Notes: a model not told the origin generated them from the sequence alone. Shown: positions 26,252-35,315, numbered from the stretch's first letter. The stretch is DNA of 43,426 nucleotides from Pirellula sp. (GCA_021300155.1 JAJTID010000170.1:1-43426), one strand, 5' to 3'. Numbers and translations are program-made.

Positions 26252-26887
26252 ATGGCTGGAACCGAAAAACTCCGAACGGCATTTTATGGAAAGCGATGGC
26301 TCTTTGCCTTGGGAGGCTCGATCGCTGCGTTCGTGTTCATTAGTATGGCGATGATGGGGTCACTTATTTTGTTGGGGCAAGTAAATGACGATTTTGGCAA
26401 GCCTTTGCCACCGGTCGCTGGGGTGGCTGTGAGTGCGATAGCGATTCTTCTAGGGTTTCTCACTTGGGTTTTGTGGAAGAACTTTTTTGCCCGGGGGCGA
26501 CCGCTGATCCGAATTTGTCGAGATGGCGTCGAAGTTAGAGTCATTGCCGCATCGGCCTTAAACGAGGACTGGACTATACCATCCAAGCCCGTATTGCTGT
26601 GGCGCATTATCACAGGATCTGGCTACGGCAATCGAGTTGGATGGATCTCGTGGGATCTATTGAGATCCGTCACCATTGTCGGAATTTCAGAAAAAAAACT
26701 GGTTCTAGAAGGCCCTGTTGCAGTGCCGACTGCGTTGAAGGGGGACGAGATAACCGCACGAATAGGAGCGAATCTCGCGTTCAAAGACAGCCAGTTGAAG
26801 AACCGCCTCCAAACGATTGCGGACACCATCCTGACCTACAAGGATTCGACGGACAGACGGCAATCACTGCCGAGTTTGTTTGATTAG
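26252..26887 (+). CDS. Two-helix membrane protein, possible PH-like domain
   Basis: A 211-residue protein of unknown function when started at the ATG at 26252; a TTG at 26201 would add 17 residues of no clear merit. Two membrane helices lie near residues 15-40 and 50-75, and the remaining 130 residues are soluble. The pattern of short beta segments around residues 85-160 (Ile-Arg-Ile-Cys-Arg-Asp-Gly-Val-Glu, Ile-Ser-Trp-Asp-Leu-Leu-Arg-Ser-Val-Thr, then Lys-Leu-Val-Leu-Glu-Gly) resembles bacterial PH-like domains, which often follow two membrane helices. This is a suggestion from pattern only. It lies between glgC and the YifB gene without evident link to either. Confidence 0.65.
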   Translation: MAGTEKLRTAFYGKRWLFALGGSIAAFVFISMAMMGSLILLGQVNDDFGKPLPPVAGVAVSAIAILLGFLTWVLWKNFFARGRPLIRICRDGVEVRVIAASALNEDWTIPSKPVLLWRIITGSGYGNRVGWISWDLLRSVTIVGISEKKLVLEGPVAVPTALKGDEITARIGANLAFKDSQLKNRLQTIADTILTYKDSTDRRQSLPSLFD

Positions 26888-27052
26888 GAAATCCAATCGG
26901 CTTGTACATGCAGGTGAGGTATACCTTCAACAGTACTTACCCTCTGGCCCTCTAGCCAGTTTTTCCCGAGACACCACGGAACGTAGAGATTCGTTAAACT
27001 TGTAGCACCATTCGCCTGTGTATTCCGAAAGACTCCCCCCGAAGTCCATTGC

Positions 27053-28591
27053 ATGTTAGCAAAGCTACAAACGTACTCTCTGCTTGGGATTGACGCGCTT
27101 CCTGTAGAAGTCGAAGTCGATCTCTCTCCCGCCGCACTTCCCAAAACGGTCCTCGTTGGATTGCCCGAACAAGCGGTCCGAGAAAGTACGCATCGTGTTG
27201 AGCGTGCTATGGTCAACGCCGGCTTTCGATTGCCGCACGATCGGATCGTCATTAACTTGGCCCCGGCGGAACTCCCAAAGCAAGCCTCCAGTTTTGACCT
27301 CCCAATCTCGTTAGGAATTTTGGCGGTATCCGATCAACTCGAATCGTCGGTACTGGAATCGTATGCGGTGGTGGGCGAGCTTTCGCTAGAAGGTCAAGTG
27401 CGAAGCGTAAAGGGTGTTTTGTCGATGGCCATGGCTGCGACGAAGCAGCCTGGTATCAAGGGCTTGATCGTTCCAGCCGAGAATGCACAAGAAGCCGCAG
27501 TCGTAGAGTCTCTCGAAATCATCCCGGTCCAAACGTTACAAGAAGCGGTCGGTTTCTTGAGTGGCAGACACGATATCGATCCCGTCCCATCGCGACTGGA
27601 TGAGATATTCGAAGCCTTTTCGAAATACGAAGTTGACTTTAGCGACGTGCGTGGCCAGGAAATGGCAAAGCGAGCGTTGACCATCGCCGCATCTGGGGCT
27701 CACAACATCTTGATGCTCGGACCTCCAGGTTCGGGCAAGACGATGCTCGCCAAAAGACTGCCGACGATCCTTCCCACGTTGAGCGCTAGCGAATCGATCG
27801 AAACAACTCGCATCTACTCCGCGCTAGGAAGATTGAGCCGTGGGCAAGCGTTGTTGGCTCAACGCCCTTTTCGGTCCCCTCATCATACGATCAGTGATGC
27901 AGGACTCGTCGGAGGTGGAAGCCCTCCTTCGCCAGGGGAAGTATCGTTAGCAAATCATGGTGTATTGTTCTTGGACGAATTGCCTGAATTCAATCGAAAG
28001 ACGCTAGAGGTCATGCGTCAACCGCTGGAAGACCGTGTGGTGACCATATCGCGAGCGATGCGCAGTACCACTTTTCCTGCGGACTTTATGCTGGTGGCGG
28101 CACTCAATCCATGTCCATGTGGCTACCGGACCGATCCACGTCGAAGCTGCAACTGTACACCGCCACAAATCGAACGCTATATGAGTCGTATCAGCGGCCC
28201 GCTTCTCGATCGCATTGATATTCACATCGAAGTACCAGCGGTTCCATTCAATGAACTTTCCAGTGGTCCACCAGGTACGAGTAGCGAGACGATCCGAAAC
28301 GAAGTTAATGAAGCGAGAGCAAAGCAGGCCGCTCGTTTTTCTAATAGCAAGACGAGGACAAACGCGCAGATGAGTAGTCGAGAGCTGCGCGAGCATTGCA
28401 AACTGGGCAAGATCCAGCACGAGCGGATGCGAGTCGCGGTAACGGAGATGGGCCTATCGGCGCGAGCTCATGACAAAATTTTGCGAGTAGCGAGAACCAT
28501 CGCAGATCTAGAGTCAGCAAACGATATTGAACCTCATCACATCGAAGAAGCCATCAACTACCGGATGCTCGACCGAGATATCTGGTCGTAG
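27053..28591 (+). CDS. YifB/ComM family Mg-chelatase-like ATPase
   Basis: A 512-residue AAA+ protein of the YifB/ComM family. ComM is reported to promote branch migration during natural transformation in some bacteria. An N-terminal domain of the ChlI type covers residues 1-170, with a Leu-Gly-Ile-Asp-Ala start. The AAA+ core has Walker A Gly-Pro-Pro-Gly-Ser-Gly-Lys-Thr at 223-230, Walker B Gly-Val-Leu-Phe-Leu-Asp-Glu-Leu near 302-309, and the family's Cys-rich segment Cys-Pro-Cys-Gly-Tyr. The C-terminal domain is Mg_chelatase_C-like. Length is normal and no key residue is missing. Its neighbours do not form a competence cluster. The gene converges with the BatA-like operon. Confidence 0.93.
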   Translation: MLAKLQTYSLLGIDALPVEVEVDLSPAALPKTVLVGLPEQAVRESTHRVERAMVNAGFRLPHDRIVINLAPAELPKQASSFDLPISLGILAVSDQLESSVLESYAVVGELSLEGQVRSVKGVLSMAMAATKQPGIKGLIVPAENAQEAAVVESLEIIPVQTLQEAVGFLSGRHDIDPVPSRLDEIFEAFSKYEVDFSDVRGQEMAKRALTIAASGAHNILMLGPPGSGKTMLAKRLPTILPTLSASESIETTRIYSALGRLSRGQALLAQRPFRSPHHTISDAGLVGGGSPPSPGEVSLANHGVLFLDELPEFNRKTLEVMRQPLEDRVVTISRAMRSTTFPADFMLVAALNPCPCGYRTDPRRSCNCTPPQIERYMSRISGPLLDRIDIHIEVPAVPFNELSSGPPGTSSETIRNEVNEARAKQAARFSNSKTRTNAQMSSRELREHCKLGKIQHERMRVAVTEMGLSARAHDKILRVARTIADLESANDIEPHHIEEAINYRMLDRDIWS

Positions 28592-28641
28592 TGGATTTGG
28601 CCACAAAAAACGAGTGCATCCGTTTTCGATAATTCTTCAAT

Positions 28642-30687
28642 CTAAATGAATATTCTTCGGTTGAAGATCACCCATTCAACCATCAATACCACCAATCCAA
28701 CTCCCAAAATCCATCTCCATAGTTCTTGGCGAGCCCGAACAAAGTTCGAGGTTGCTTCGATTTTATCTGCTCCCATCTGAATCGCAGACGCGACCGTCAG
28801 TTCGCTTTCGCGACCAGAGAAAAGATTGACACAGAATCTTTCCATGGGGCGTTCCATCTCATCTGCAAATACCGAATACATACCTACTTGATCGGTCTGC
28901 GTGAACGTGAATCGCGATTCGTTGTTTCGCGTTAATTCAATCTTTTGCCCAGTCGGCGAAACTACTCGATAGTTGTCAAAGCGATTAGACAACGTTAGTC
29001 CAATCGCATTTCCTGGCAGCACTGTCGGCGCGGAGGTTTCGGTGATTCCTCCACCCAAGTATTCAACCACTGAATAAACGAACACGGGAAAGCTTCGCTT
29101 GATGCTCCAGTCGGAATTCACTTGGATGCCTTCGCTCGTGCTTTGCAGCATCCCAAACCCAAGAACGGCATCTTGAAATGGTCCACGTGGAGCTACCGCA
29201 AACACGGGACCAGAATCACTTGTCATCAAAACTGTACCGTTCTCCGGTGGAGTCACCGTCATGCCTTCCAAGATAACTACCGACCCCATCTCCAAGTATT
29301 GCGTCATCGGGTTCGAACGATTCACATCGAGAATAATGACTGGCCCCGACGACGGTCCGAACTGCCAATCTTTCGAAAAATCAGCCTCTCCCAAAGCAAC
29401 TTCCGAAGGTTTTTTCGACTCGTCCGAATCCTTTTTGGGTTCGCTCAATGAAGGTGGTTTCGAACCCATGAAAAGGGTGTTCGATTCTGGCATCATCGTC
29501 GGCGCACATTGATCAAAAATGATAAGGTCAAAAAGCGATTCTGTATCGTTCGCCAAGTAAGCTGAGTCTATCAAGAAGGTGGGAGACTCCACACGTACGT
29601 TCGCAATGCGTTGGCATCGCCCCGTGGTCAACGCGGTCTCAAGAGCGGAGTTCCCGGGAGTTACCAAAAGGACGCTGATCGGTTTGTTCGGACGGATCGC
29701 TGCGTATGCTGTGTTGTCGATCGACAATGCATCTTCGTGATCAAGCTTCAATGCAAGCTCGCCTTCTTCGATTTGCTCCAATTCAAAAAGGATTCCCGTC
29801 TCTTGCTTTGCAGCGACTTTGACCGACGAAGCATCGACCAATTCTCCATTGATCTCTAAAGAGGCAGTGAACTCCACAGGCTCTTCTCCAAAGTTTCCAA
29901 TTCTCGCGAAAGCTTCCAGTTGATTCTTTTTGTCTTCGTTCCTTTGTACAGCAAAACTAAGAACACCCACGTTCGCAGTACCAGTTTCACCAATAGGTAA
30001 AAACTCTACTTTTAGTTGCCCAAGATCGCTATCGCCGAGATCACCGAATCCTCCGTCGCTGAGTAGATAAACCGTGGCGGGAATAGCGTCTGCGACTTGG
30101 ATATCGCTGAGGTTGTCAAAGCTGGAACGGCCTGGATTGGCCAAACCAGCAGCGGCTCGCAATGCTTCCGAGATATCGGTCGGATGATTCGTCGGTTGAA
30201 TCGAATCGACCGCGGCCAGCAGTCGAGTTTTATCTTTGGTGAATCCTTGCCGAACATCGGCGCGATCCGAAAAAGCGATCACCATGCCGACGTCATCGGA
30301 TGCTGTTTCAGAGAGCAGGTTCTTGACTTTCTCCTTTGCTAACTCCAATCGCGAGGGGCTAGTATCGGTCGCTTGCATACTGGCCGAATTGTCGATGACG
30401 TAAATCCGCCTCTCGCCAATTCGATCTTGCCCGCTCCAACCGGGTCGCAAGCATGCAAGAATCAATAACGCCAAGAATGCAAGCTGTAGATAGAGGAGTA
30501 AATTCTTTCGCAGTCGCTGCCAGATGCTATTCACGTGGATGTCTTCGAGTGTCTTACGCCATAGCAGTGTACTCGATACCTCTAATCGCTTTCGCTTCAG
30601 CTTTAGAAAATAGAGGCTCAGCACGGCTGGCGGTATCGCAGCGAGCAAGAGCCATTGCGGCCATGAAAGTGCATTGATCCAATTCAT
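28642..30687 (-). CDS. BatA-like VWA domain membrane protein
   Basis: A 681-residue protein with an N-terminal BatA segment: two membrane helices (about 10-28 and 62-80) flanking Val-Ser-Ser-Thr-Leu-Leu-Trp-Arg, followed by a von Willebrand A domain whose metal site reads Asp99-Asn-Ser101-Ala-Ser103. The long middle region has beta-rich segments and a Lys/Ser/Asp-rich linker near residues 400-430. A final membrane helix lies near 657-676, with a short tail. BatA-type proteins belong to the MoxR-associated Bat systems linked to envelope or stress functions. The ATG overlaps the stop of the DUF58 gene by four bases, so the two are translationally coupled. No MoxR ATPase is encoded next to them. 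Confidence 0.88.
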   Translation of the reverse strand: MNWINALSWPQWLLLAAIPPAVLSLYFLKLKRKRLEVSSTLLWRKTLEDIHVNSIWQRLRKNLLLYLQLAFLALLILACLRPGWSGQDRIGERRIYVIDNSASMQATDTSPSRLELAKEKVKNLLSETASDDVGMVIAFSDRADVRQGFTKDKTRLLAAVDSIQPTNHPTDISEALRAAAGLANPGRSSFDNLSDIQVADAIPATVYLLSDGGFGDLGDSDLGQLKVEFLPIGETGTANVGVLSFAVQRNEDKKNQLEAFARIGNFGEEPVEFTASLEINGELVDASSVKVAAKQETGILFELEQIEEGELALKLDHEDALSIDNTAYAAIRPNKPISVLLVTPGNSALETALTTGRCQRIANVRVESPTFLIDSAYLANDTESLFDLIIFDQCAPTMMPESNTLFMGSKPPSLSEPKKDSDESKKPSEVALGEADFSKDWQFGPSSGPVIILDVNRSNPMTQYLEMGSVVILEGMTVTPPENGTVLMTSDSGPVFAVAPRGPFQDAVLGFGMLQSTSEGIQVNSDWSIKRSFPVFVYSVVEYLGGGITETSAPTVLPGNAIGLTLSNRFDNYRVVSPTGQKIELTRNNESRFTFTQTDQVGMYSVFADEMERPMERFCVNLFSGRESELTVASAIQMGADKIEATSNFVRARQELWRWILGVGLVVLMVEWVIFNRRIFI

Positions 30688-31592
30688 CGGACTAGCCCTC
30701 GCGTTCTCAAGTACTCATTGACAAGCACATCTGCCGCTTGGTCGCTTCTCGCCGGTACATAAGTGATGGATCGTTTATTGCAAAACGATCTGGCTTGTTC
30801 AATAAAGTTGGCAAGCGTTTGTTGGTATCGTTGCAACAACACCGCCGACACGGAAACCTCTTTCGTATCCCCGTCCTCGCAATCGACGAGCTTCAAGTCT
30901 CCTTGCACGTTTGGATTCAGCTCTTCCGGGCTGAGCAGGTGGATCAAGAAGATATCCATTTCGCGTGCGACTAGCATCCGCATTGCCGACTCGTATCCCG
31001 ATTTATTCATCAAGTCCGAGATCACAACAACAACTCCTTTGCCAGAGTTTCTCAAGCAGAATTTCTTGACAGCCTCTTCCATCGGTGGGCTCTTTTCGTT
31101 TGCTGAAGCTCCTTCCAAGAATCCGAGCAAACGATGCACATTCGATTTACCACGAAGCACGACAGGTGAACCGGCTGTTGAAAAGGTAGAAACGGAAACC
31201 CGATCGCCGCGACACAGTCCGATGTAGGCCAGACTGGCAGCAATCTGCCGAGCCACGTAGTACTTGGTCGGTTCGCCAAAGTTCATCGAGAGCGAATCGT
31301 CCACGAAGGTGAAAAAATGCAAATCTTCTTCTTCCAGGAAGAGCTTTAGGTATAGTCGATCCATACGTGCATAAAGATTCCAATCGATGAACCGAAGATC
31401 ATCCCCTGACACATAGTTGCGAAAGTCTGCGAACTCGACACTTTGGCCTTTGCGTTTGCTTCGACGCTCTCCTTTCATCCTGCCACGAAAGATCTTGCGA
31501 CTGACCAGTTCCATCCGTTCGAGTCTGCTCATCATTTCGGGAGTGAGCAAGCTGGAACTGGTTTCGTTTGCTGTTTCGAGGCTTGTGGACAT
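30684..31592 (-). CDS. DUF58 domain protein
   Basis: A 302-residue protein of the DUF58 family, which has a VWA-like fold. The family signature is visible: Lys-Gly-Gln-Ser-Val-Glu-Phe-Ala-Asp-Phe-Arg-Asn-Tyr, then Gly-Asp-Asp-Leu-Arg-Phe-Ile-Asp-Trp-Asn-Leu-Tyr-Ala-Arg, and a metal-site-like Asp-Asp-Ser-Leu-Ser. DUF58 proteins usually work with a MoxR AAA+ ATPase and BatA-type proteins. Here it precedes and overlaps the BatA-like gene by four bases. The 5' side is 256 bases from the YdcF-family gene, so whether the pair has its own promoter is not clear. It has no signal peptide and is probably cytoplasmic. Confidence 0.9.
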   Translation of the reverse strand: MSTSLETANETSSSLLTPEMMSRLERMELVSRKIFRGRMKGERRSKRKGQSVEFADFRNYVSGDDLRFIDWNLYARMDRLYLKLFLEEEDLHFFTFVDDSLSMNFGEPTKYYVARQIAASLAYIGLCRGDRVSVSTFSTAGSPVVLRGKSNVHRLLGFLEGASANEKSPPMEEAVKKFCLRNSGKGVVVVISDLMNKSGYESAMRMLVAREMDIFLIHLLSPEELNPNVQGDLKLVDCEDGDTKEVSVSAVLLQRYQQTLANFIEQARSFCNKRSITYVPARSDQAADVLVNEYLRTRGLVR

Positions 31593-31848
31593 AGAATCAA
31601 TGATAAGGAAGCGTGCATAAAGGCAATCGATGTGTTGTCGAGTATAACATACCCACTTTTCGAAGTCTTCCGGCTTCTAGTCAATCGATCACATCTACGC
31701 GGTAAAGCCCGCAAAAGTCATCTTGTGACGGTAGCTTGAGATCATTACCAGACCGACGTCACGAGCTGATGGATTTTGCGGGGAGTTAGCGACGGCCGGA
31801 ACAATGGTCGACGTTGATTCAGCCTATTTTGGCTTTTGTCGATTGCGT
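31593..31848. other. Intergenic region before the DUF58 gene
   Basis: 256 bases with no convincing gene. It must hold either the DUF58/BatA promoter or read-through from the YdcF gene. I see no clear hairpin with a T-run and no tRNA. Confidence 0.3.
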
Positions 31849-32748
31849 CTATCGACCGACTAACCCAGCAATCCATTCCTTGAAGAGATCGTGAACATGG
31901 GACAAATTATCTGCTTTTGGCAAGAAATCGTCGAAAGTTATCGGTTGATTCTTGGATGGAGATCGGAAGTGGGCGGGTATCGGATCCGCTTGGATGCCCA
32001 TTTTCTTCGCAAGCCGCATGGCGCGAGGCATATGAAAGGCGCTGGTAACGATGGCACACCGTTTGTCTTGCCACCATTCCTTATGCTCAGCCAGCTCCTT
32101 CATTTCGGAAAACGTGTTCTCACCGCCGAGTTTCTCAATCGCCTCCGATGGTACGCCCAACTCTTGCCATAGCAACGCTGTTTGAAATGCCGGATTGTCA
32201 GATTCTTGAAATCCGCCTTGGATACTCCCCGTTATTCGCACCGACTCGCCTGTCGTCACGAGTTTCTTTGCGATCCCACGATGATAGAGTCGAGCAGCCA
32301 ACGCCGCACGGTCGCCACCTTCTCCGAGTTGAGGGAATCCATCCGGTCGAACGCCTGTACCGCCACCCAATACCACAACGTAGTCATAAGGCTTTAGCTC
32401 GTCGAGTGAGGCGAATGGTACCTGCCGTTCCCAACGTCGATAGATTTCGTCTCGTATCAATCCGCATGAGATGCACCAAACAACGGCAACGATGAACCCA
32501 ATGGCCGTCGCTGCGCTTCGTTGCTCCCGTCGAAATAGTACGAATCCAAGACACAGTAAACTAAAGCACACTAGAAACAGCGGCTGAACCGTGGATGTCA
32601 AATACTTTTCCATGGCCGATTTACCAAAGAACCCACGCGACACGGCGACGGGCAGGACTGTCAGCAAACTACCACAGAGCAGCGCAGCTTGAACCCAATG
32701 GAAAACGGAAGTCTTCGGACTGGCTGTAGTAACTTCTGTCTGTGTCAT
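31849..32748 (-). CDS. YdcF/SanA family (DUF218) protein
   Basis: A 299-residue protein with three membrane helices in the first 105 residues and a DUF218 domain behind them. The domain shows Tyr-Asp-Tyr-Val-Val-Val-Leu-Gly-Gly-Gly-Thr, then Thr-Thr-Gly-Glu-Ser, a helix with Glu-Asn-Thr-Phe-Ser-Glu-Met, and Ala-Ile-Val-Thr-Ser-Ala-Phe-His-Met-Pro-Arg-Ala, which are the family's conserved elements. SanA and related members have been tied to envelope barrier function, but the biochemical role is not settled. The start is set to the ATG at 32748, because the codon before it is only TTG. It follows the cyclase gene by 18 bases and is probably cotranscribed. Confidence 0.88.
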   Translation of the reverse strand: MTQTEVTTASPKTSVFHWVQAALLCGSLLTVLPVAVSRGFFGKSAMEKYLTSTVQPLFLVCFSLLCLGFVLFRREQRSAATAIGFIVAVVWCISCGLIRDEIYRRWERQVPFASLDELKPYDYVVVLGGGTGVRPDGFPQLGEGGDRAALAARLYHRGIAKKLVTTGESVRITGSIQGGFQESDNPAFQTALLWQELGVPSEAIEKLGGENTFSEMKELAEHKEWWQDKRCAIVTSAFHMPRAMRLAKKMGIQADPIPAHFRSPSKNQPITFDDFLPKADNLSHVHDLFKEWIAGLVGR

Positions 32749-32766
32749 CAAGACTCTATACTTGTC

Positions 32767-34659
32767 TTACTTGTCAGGAAGCGGAATCACACCTTGCCAA
32801 TTGGCTGGCGGTGTTCGCCCATGTTGGGCTATGAATACGGTGAGGAAGTCTTTGACACGATCTTCCGCCGGTACGAGATGCAGGAAACGAAACGCTTCCC
32901 CCCAGTTTCCATCTTGCAAACTGTCGAGGGCATTTTCGTACGCGCGGATATGTTCGTCGGTCAGCAATTCACCTTCCCCTGCAGCAGGCAAAAGCTCACT
33001 GACGGTTAATGGTGTGCTAATCCCAAACGGTAGGACGCGTGCAACACGCCGAATGCGAGCACCTCCAGGCTGCATCTGTTTACGAAACCGAATAGCGGTC
33101 GTTTCATCGATGAGGATCGGTGCACGTATTTGTTTCGTCATGCTCTCCAGTCGCGAAGCCAGATTCACCACAGGGCCGAACACCGTCACTTTCACTTGAT
33201 CGACAGTGCCAATACGTCCCGCGACTGCTTTACCTGTCGCGATTCCGATCCCCGCGCGGAAGCCAGACAAGGGGTGATTCTTGATCGCTGCCGAAGCTTC
33301 GAACTCCGCGCGAATGGCTAACGCCGCTTGTGCCGCATGCAACACCGAATCCTCTTGACCGAGAGGCCAGCCCCAAAACCCCATGGCAGCATCGCCATGA
33401 AAATCTCCAACGACTCCGTTACGTGCCAGGATGTGGTGTGTCATGACTCCGAGCGCATCACTTACGCGCCGCAGCAAATCCAAAAGCTTATCTCCTGACT
33501 CTTCGCTCTGCCGCGAAAAGCCTCTCAGGTCGCAGAACAATACGGAGACATCCGCTTCTCGCGGTGCCAAGACTTCGTCAGGATCCCTCGTTGCCAATGC
33601 ACGCTGTACGACCGGTGCAAAGAACGGGCGCAGCGAATCTTGACGGCGTTGTAACAGTCGCATCTGCCGAAGTGAACTAATCGTGGTTGCGGTCAACTCG
33701 GTAAACTTCAGATCGTCTTGCAGTTCCAATTCGAAAGAGGCCGTCACTTCTTGCATGCTCTTCTGAGCTGAGAATGTTGAAAAATCCCCTGCTACATAAA
33801 TCGCCCACCCAGGACAGGCTTCACTGACGATAGGGGTACAGAATGCCCAATCCACATTCTCACTTTGCGTGTAACTTGTTGTCCCTTTCTCTTGGGTGCG
33901 ACTCCAGATATGAAGCATACTCTGTCGAGTTTCGACGGATTGTTCGATGAGCCGAGCCGATGGCGAGAATCGGTTTCCCAGAGCACTTCGCGAATCCCAG
34001 TGTAGTAACCGGATGCCCGTATCCGTTTGTTCACCAAAGGGACGTACGGCGGAGTCCGATCCTAGCCCAAACGATTGTCCCAGGTTTGCACCAGCTGCAG
34101 AACTTTCAAACTTGCGGGGGTCCGCCACAATGGCAACGAGCCCAGCCTGTGGAATACCTTGCATCAAAACATTGACGACACGAACACACAACTCTTCGTC
34201 CGAGCTGCTGCCTGCAATGATTTCCGGCAGCCGACTCAGAACATCGATTCGTTGATCCGCGTCCCGGTATCGAATTTGTCGCAATTGAGCGGGTGCATAT
34301 GTCAACTCGGTGAGTGCTGGCGGTTCATCCGACTGAGACATAACTCGCAATCGTTGGTCAACCAAACTGAATGTGGTTTGCCCGATCACAAAGTGGTCGC
34401 CGACTGCAATGTCGAATTCGTCTTTCCGAAGGCCCTTGTAGAAAATAGGGTTCCTCGATTCAATCAATCGGACGACTTCCAATCGCTTGCCGGTCCAAGT
34501 GATTTTTGCATGATTTCGCGAAATACGGTCGTCCCATGGGATCGCCCAGCCCGCAGCGGTTCGACCCAAAATAATCGAGCCCGTCGCATTCTCTGTTTTG
34601 GACAAAGACCGTCGCCAACGATCCGTCGGCATAGGTCCCTGGGCAATCAAATCTGGCAT
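32767..34659 (-). CDS. FHA-GAF-like class III nucleotide cyclase
   Basis: A 630-residue cytoplasmic protein. The N-terminal FHA domain (28-103) keeps Arg33, Ser47-Arg48-Asn49-His50 and Asn70, so phosphothreonine binding looks intact. A GAF-like region follows (about 135-320), then a helical linker and a class III cyclase domain (365-530). Metal residues Asp377 in Phe-Cys-Asp-Leu-Arg-Gly-Phe and Asp423 in Gly-Asp-Ala-Ala-Met are present, as are the transition-state Asn499 and Arg503 in Val-Val-Asn-Leu-Ala-Ser-Arg. The lysine that normally contacts adenine, in Gly-x-Val-Asp-Lys-Phe, is replaced: the segment reads Gly-Val-Val-Gly-Asp-Phe. Thr492 occupies the second specificity position. Substrate choice is therefore uncertain. 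The C-terminal 80 residues look like TPR-type helices. The gene precedes the YdcF gene. Confidence 0.88.
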   Translation of the reverse strand: MPDLIAQGPMPTDRWRRSLSKTENATGSIILGRTAAGWAIPWDDRISRNHAKITWTGKRLEVVRLIESRNPIFYKGLRKDEFDIAVGDHFVIGQTTFSLVDQRLRVMSQSDEPPALTELTYAPAQLRQIRYRDADQRIDVLSRLPEIIAGSSSDEELCVRVVNVLMQGIPQAGLVAIVADPRKFESSAAGANLGQSFGLGSDSAVRPFGEQTDTGIRLLHWDSRSALGNRFSPSARLIEQSVETRQSMLHIWSRTQEKGTTSYTQSENVDWAFCTPIVSEACPGWAIYVAGDFSTFSAQKSMQEVTASFELELQDDLKFTELTATTISSLRQMRLLQRRQDSLRPFFAPVVQRALATRDPDEVLAPREADVSVLFCDLRGFSRQSEESGDKLLDLLRRVSDALGVMTHHILARNGVVGDFHGDAAMGFWGWPLGQEDSVLHAAQAALAIRAEFEASAAIKNHPLSGFRAGIGIATGKAVAGRIGTVDQVKVTVFGPVVNLASRLESMTKQIRAPILIDETTAIRFRKQMQPGGARIRRVARVLPFGISTPLTVSELLPAAGEGELLTDEHIRAYENALDSLQDGNWGEAFRFLHLVPAEDRVKDFLTVFIAQHGRTPPANWQGVIPLPDK

Positions 34660-34742
34660 GGATAGAACTTGATAATTGATGCTAACTCAAAATAGAAATG
34701 AAAAGCGATCCTCTAGGCGAGCGAATGAAATATTGCCTTACC

Positions 34743-34787
34743 AACCCGAAATAACAGAGAGGGATTTCGCGTCCCTCTCATTCCAAC
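34743..34787. repeat. Degenerate copy of the palindromic repeat
   Basis: AACCCGAA at 34743-34750, then GAGAGGGA (34757-34764) paired with TCCCTCTC (34772-34779) around a seven-base loop, then ATTCCAACC. It has the same layout as the full repeat 61 bases further on, but only eight core pairs. Confidence 0.55.
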
Positions 34788-34803
34788 CTATCGCTTTCGT
34801 CAC

Positions 34804-34854
34804 AACCCGAAACGTGAGCGAGGGACAGAGAATCCCTCGCTTACGCTTCGGGTT
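34804..34854. repeat. 22-base-pair palindromic intergenic repeat
   Basis: A left arm at 34804-34825 and right arm at 34833-34854, each 22 bases, pair with only two G-U mismatches around the seven-base loop CAGAGAA. The arms begin AACCCGAA and end TTCGGGTT, with GAGGGA/TCCCTC at the loop. From memory this type of element is frequent between genes of Pirellulaceae. Its function is unknown. Confidence 0.8.
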
Positions 34855-34959
34855 GGGATGTTTCCAACAGCCGCTTGCTTTATGATACCAGAAGTCTAGC
34901 CGGACACGCGATAATGGCCTCATCCATCCATTGCAACCTAGCCAAGGGATACCGAATTC

Positions 34960-35310
34960 ATGACCGACGAAAAAGACCAAATGGCACAGATCGACGCTAT
35001 TTTGAGCCATGTTTGGATGGTTCGGACGTTTCTGAAGCATTCCGATGAATCCACGGATGATGAAGAACTGGCCGAAGTGCATCGCGAGCTTTACGACTAT
35101 ATGCTCGCGCTCGGGCCTTCTTTTGAAAGTGGGGACTCGGAAAAATACCTTCATTTGGCTCGCAAAAAATTGAGTAAACTGAAAGCTGCGACTCAATTAT
35201 TTCTCGATATCCAGCCGGAAGTCTCGGGGCACATGAACTTCCGTATGGCTGCTAAGTCGCTTTCGTTGGCAGTCACTCAAATCGAAACTCTCCTCCACGA
35301 GCCTTCATAG
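34960..35310 (+). CDS. Small helical protein upstream of the kinase
   Basis: A 116-residue protein, predicted mostly helical, with no signal peptide or membrane helix. The N-terminal half is acidic and contains a helix with Ile-Leu-Ser-His-Val-Trp-Met-Val-Arg-Thr-Phe. The second half has Leu-His-Leu-Ala-Arg-Lys-Lys-Leu-Ser-Lys-Leu-Lys-Ala. I do not recognise a family. AAGGGA lies about ten bases before the ATG. The stop is five bases before the start of the Ser/Thr kinase, so the two are very likely cotranscribed and possibly functionally linked, either as regulator or as substrate. Confidence 0.75.
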   Translation: MTDEKDQMAQIDAILSHVWMVRTFLKHSDESTDDEELAEVHRELYDYMLALGPSFESGDSEKYLHLARKKLSKLKAATQLFLDIQPEVSGHMNFRMAAKSLSLAVTQIETLLHEPS

Positions 35311-35315
35311 AAACC

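Larger units (their letters stand above)
34660..34959. other. 300-base divergent intergenic region
   Basis: Separates the cyclase operon (minus) from the kinase pair (plus). Apart from the two palindromic repeats I see no gene. Small open frames across the repeats are artefacts of the repeat sequence. Confidence 0.5.

Noticed and set aside
34738-35196. Minus-strand open frame across the palindromic repeat
   Set aside because: It reads through the repeat and the antisense of the small helical gene, with no start support and no family. Such frames recur across copies of this repeat.
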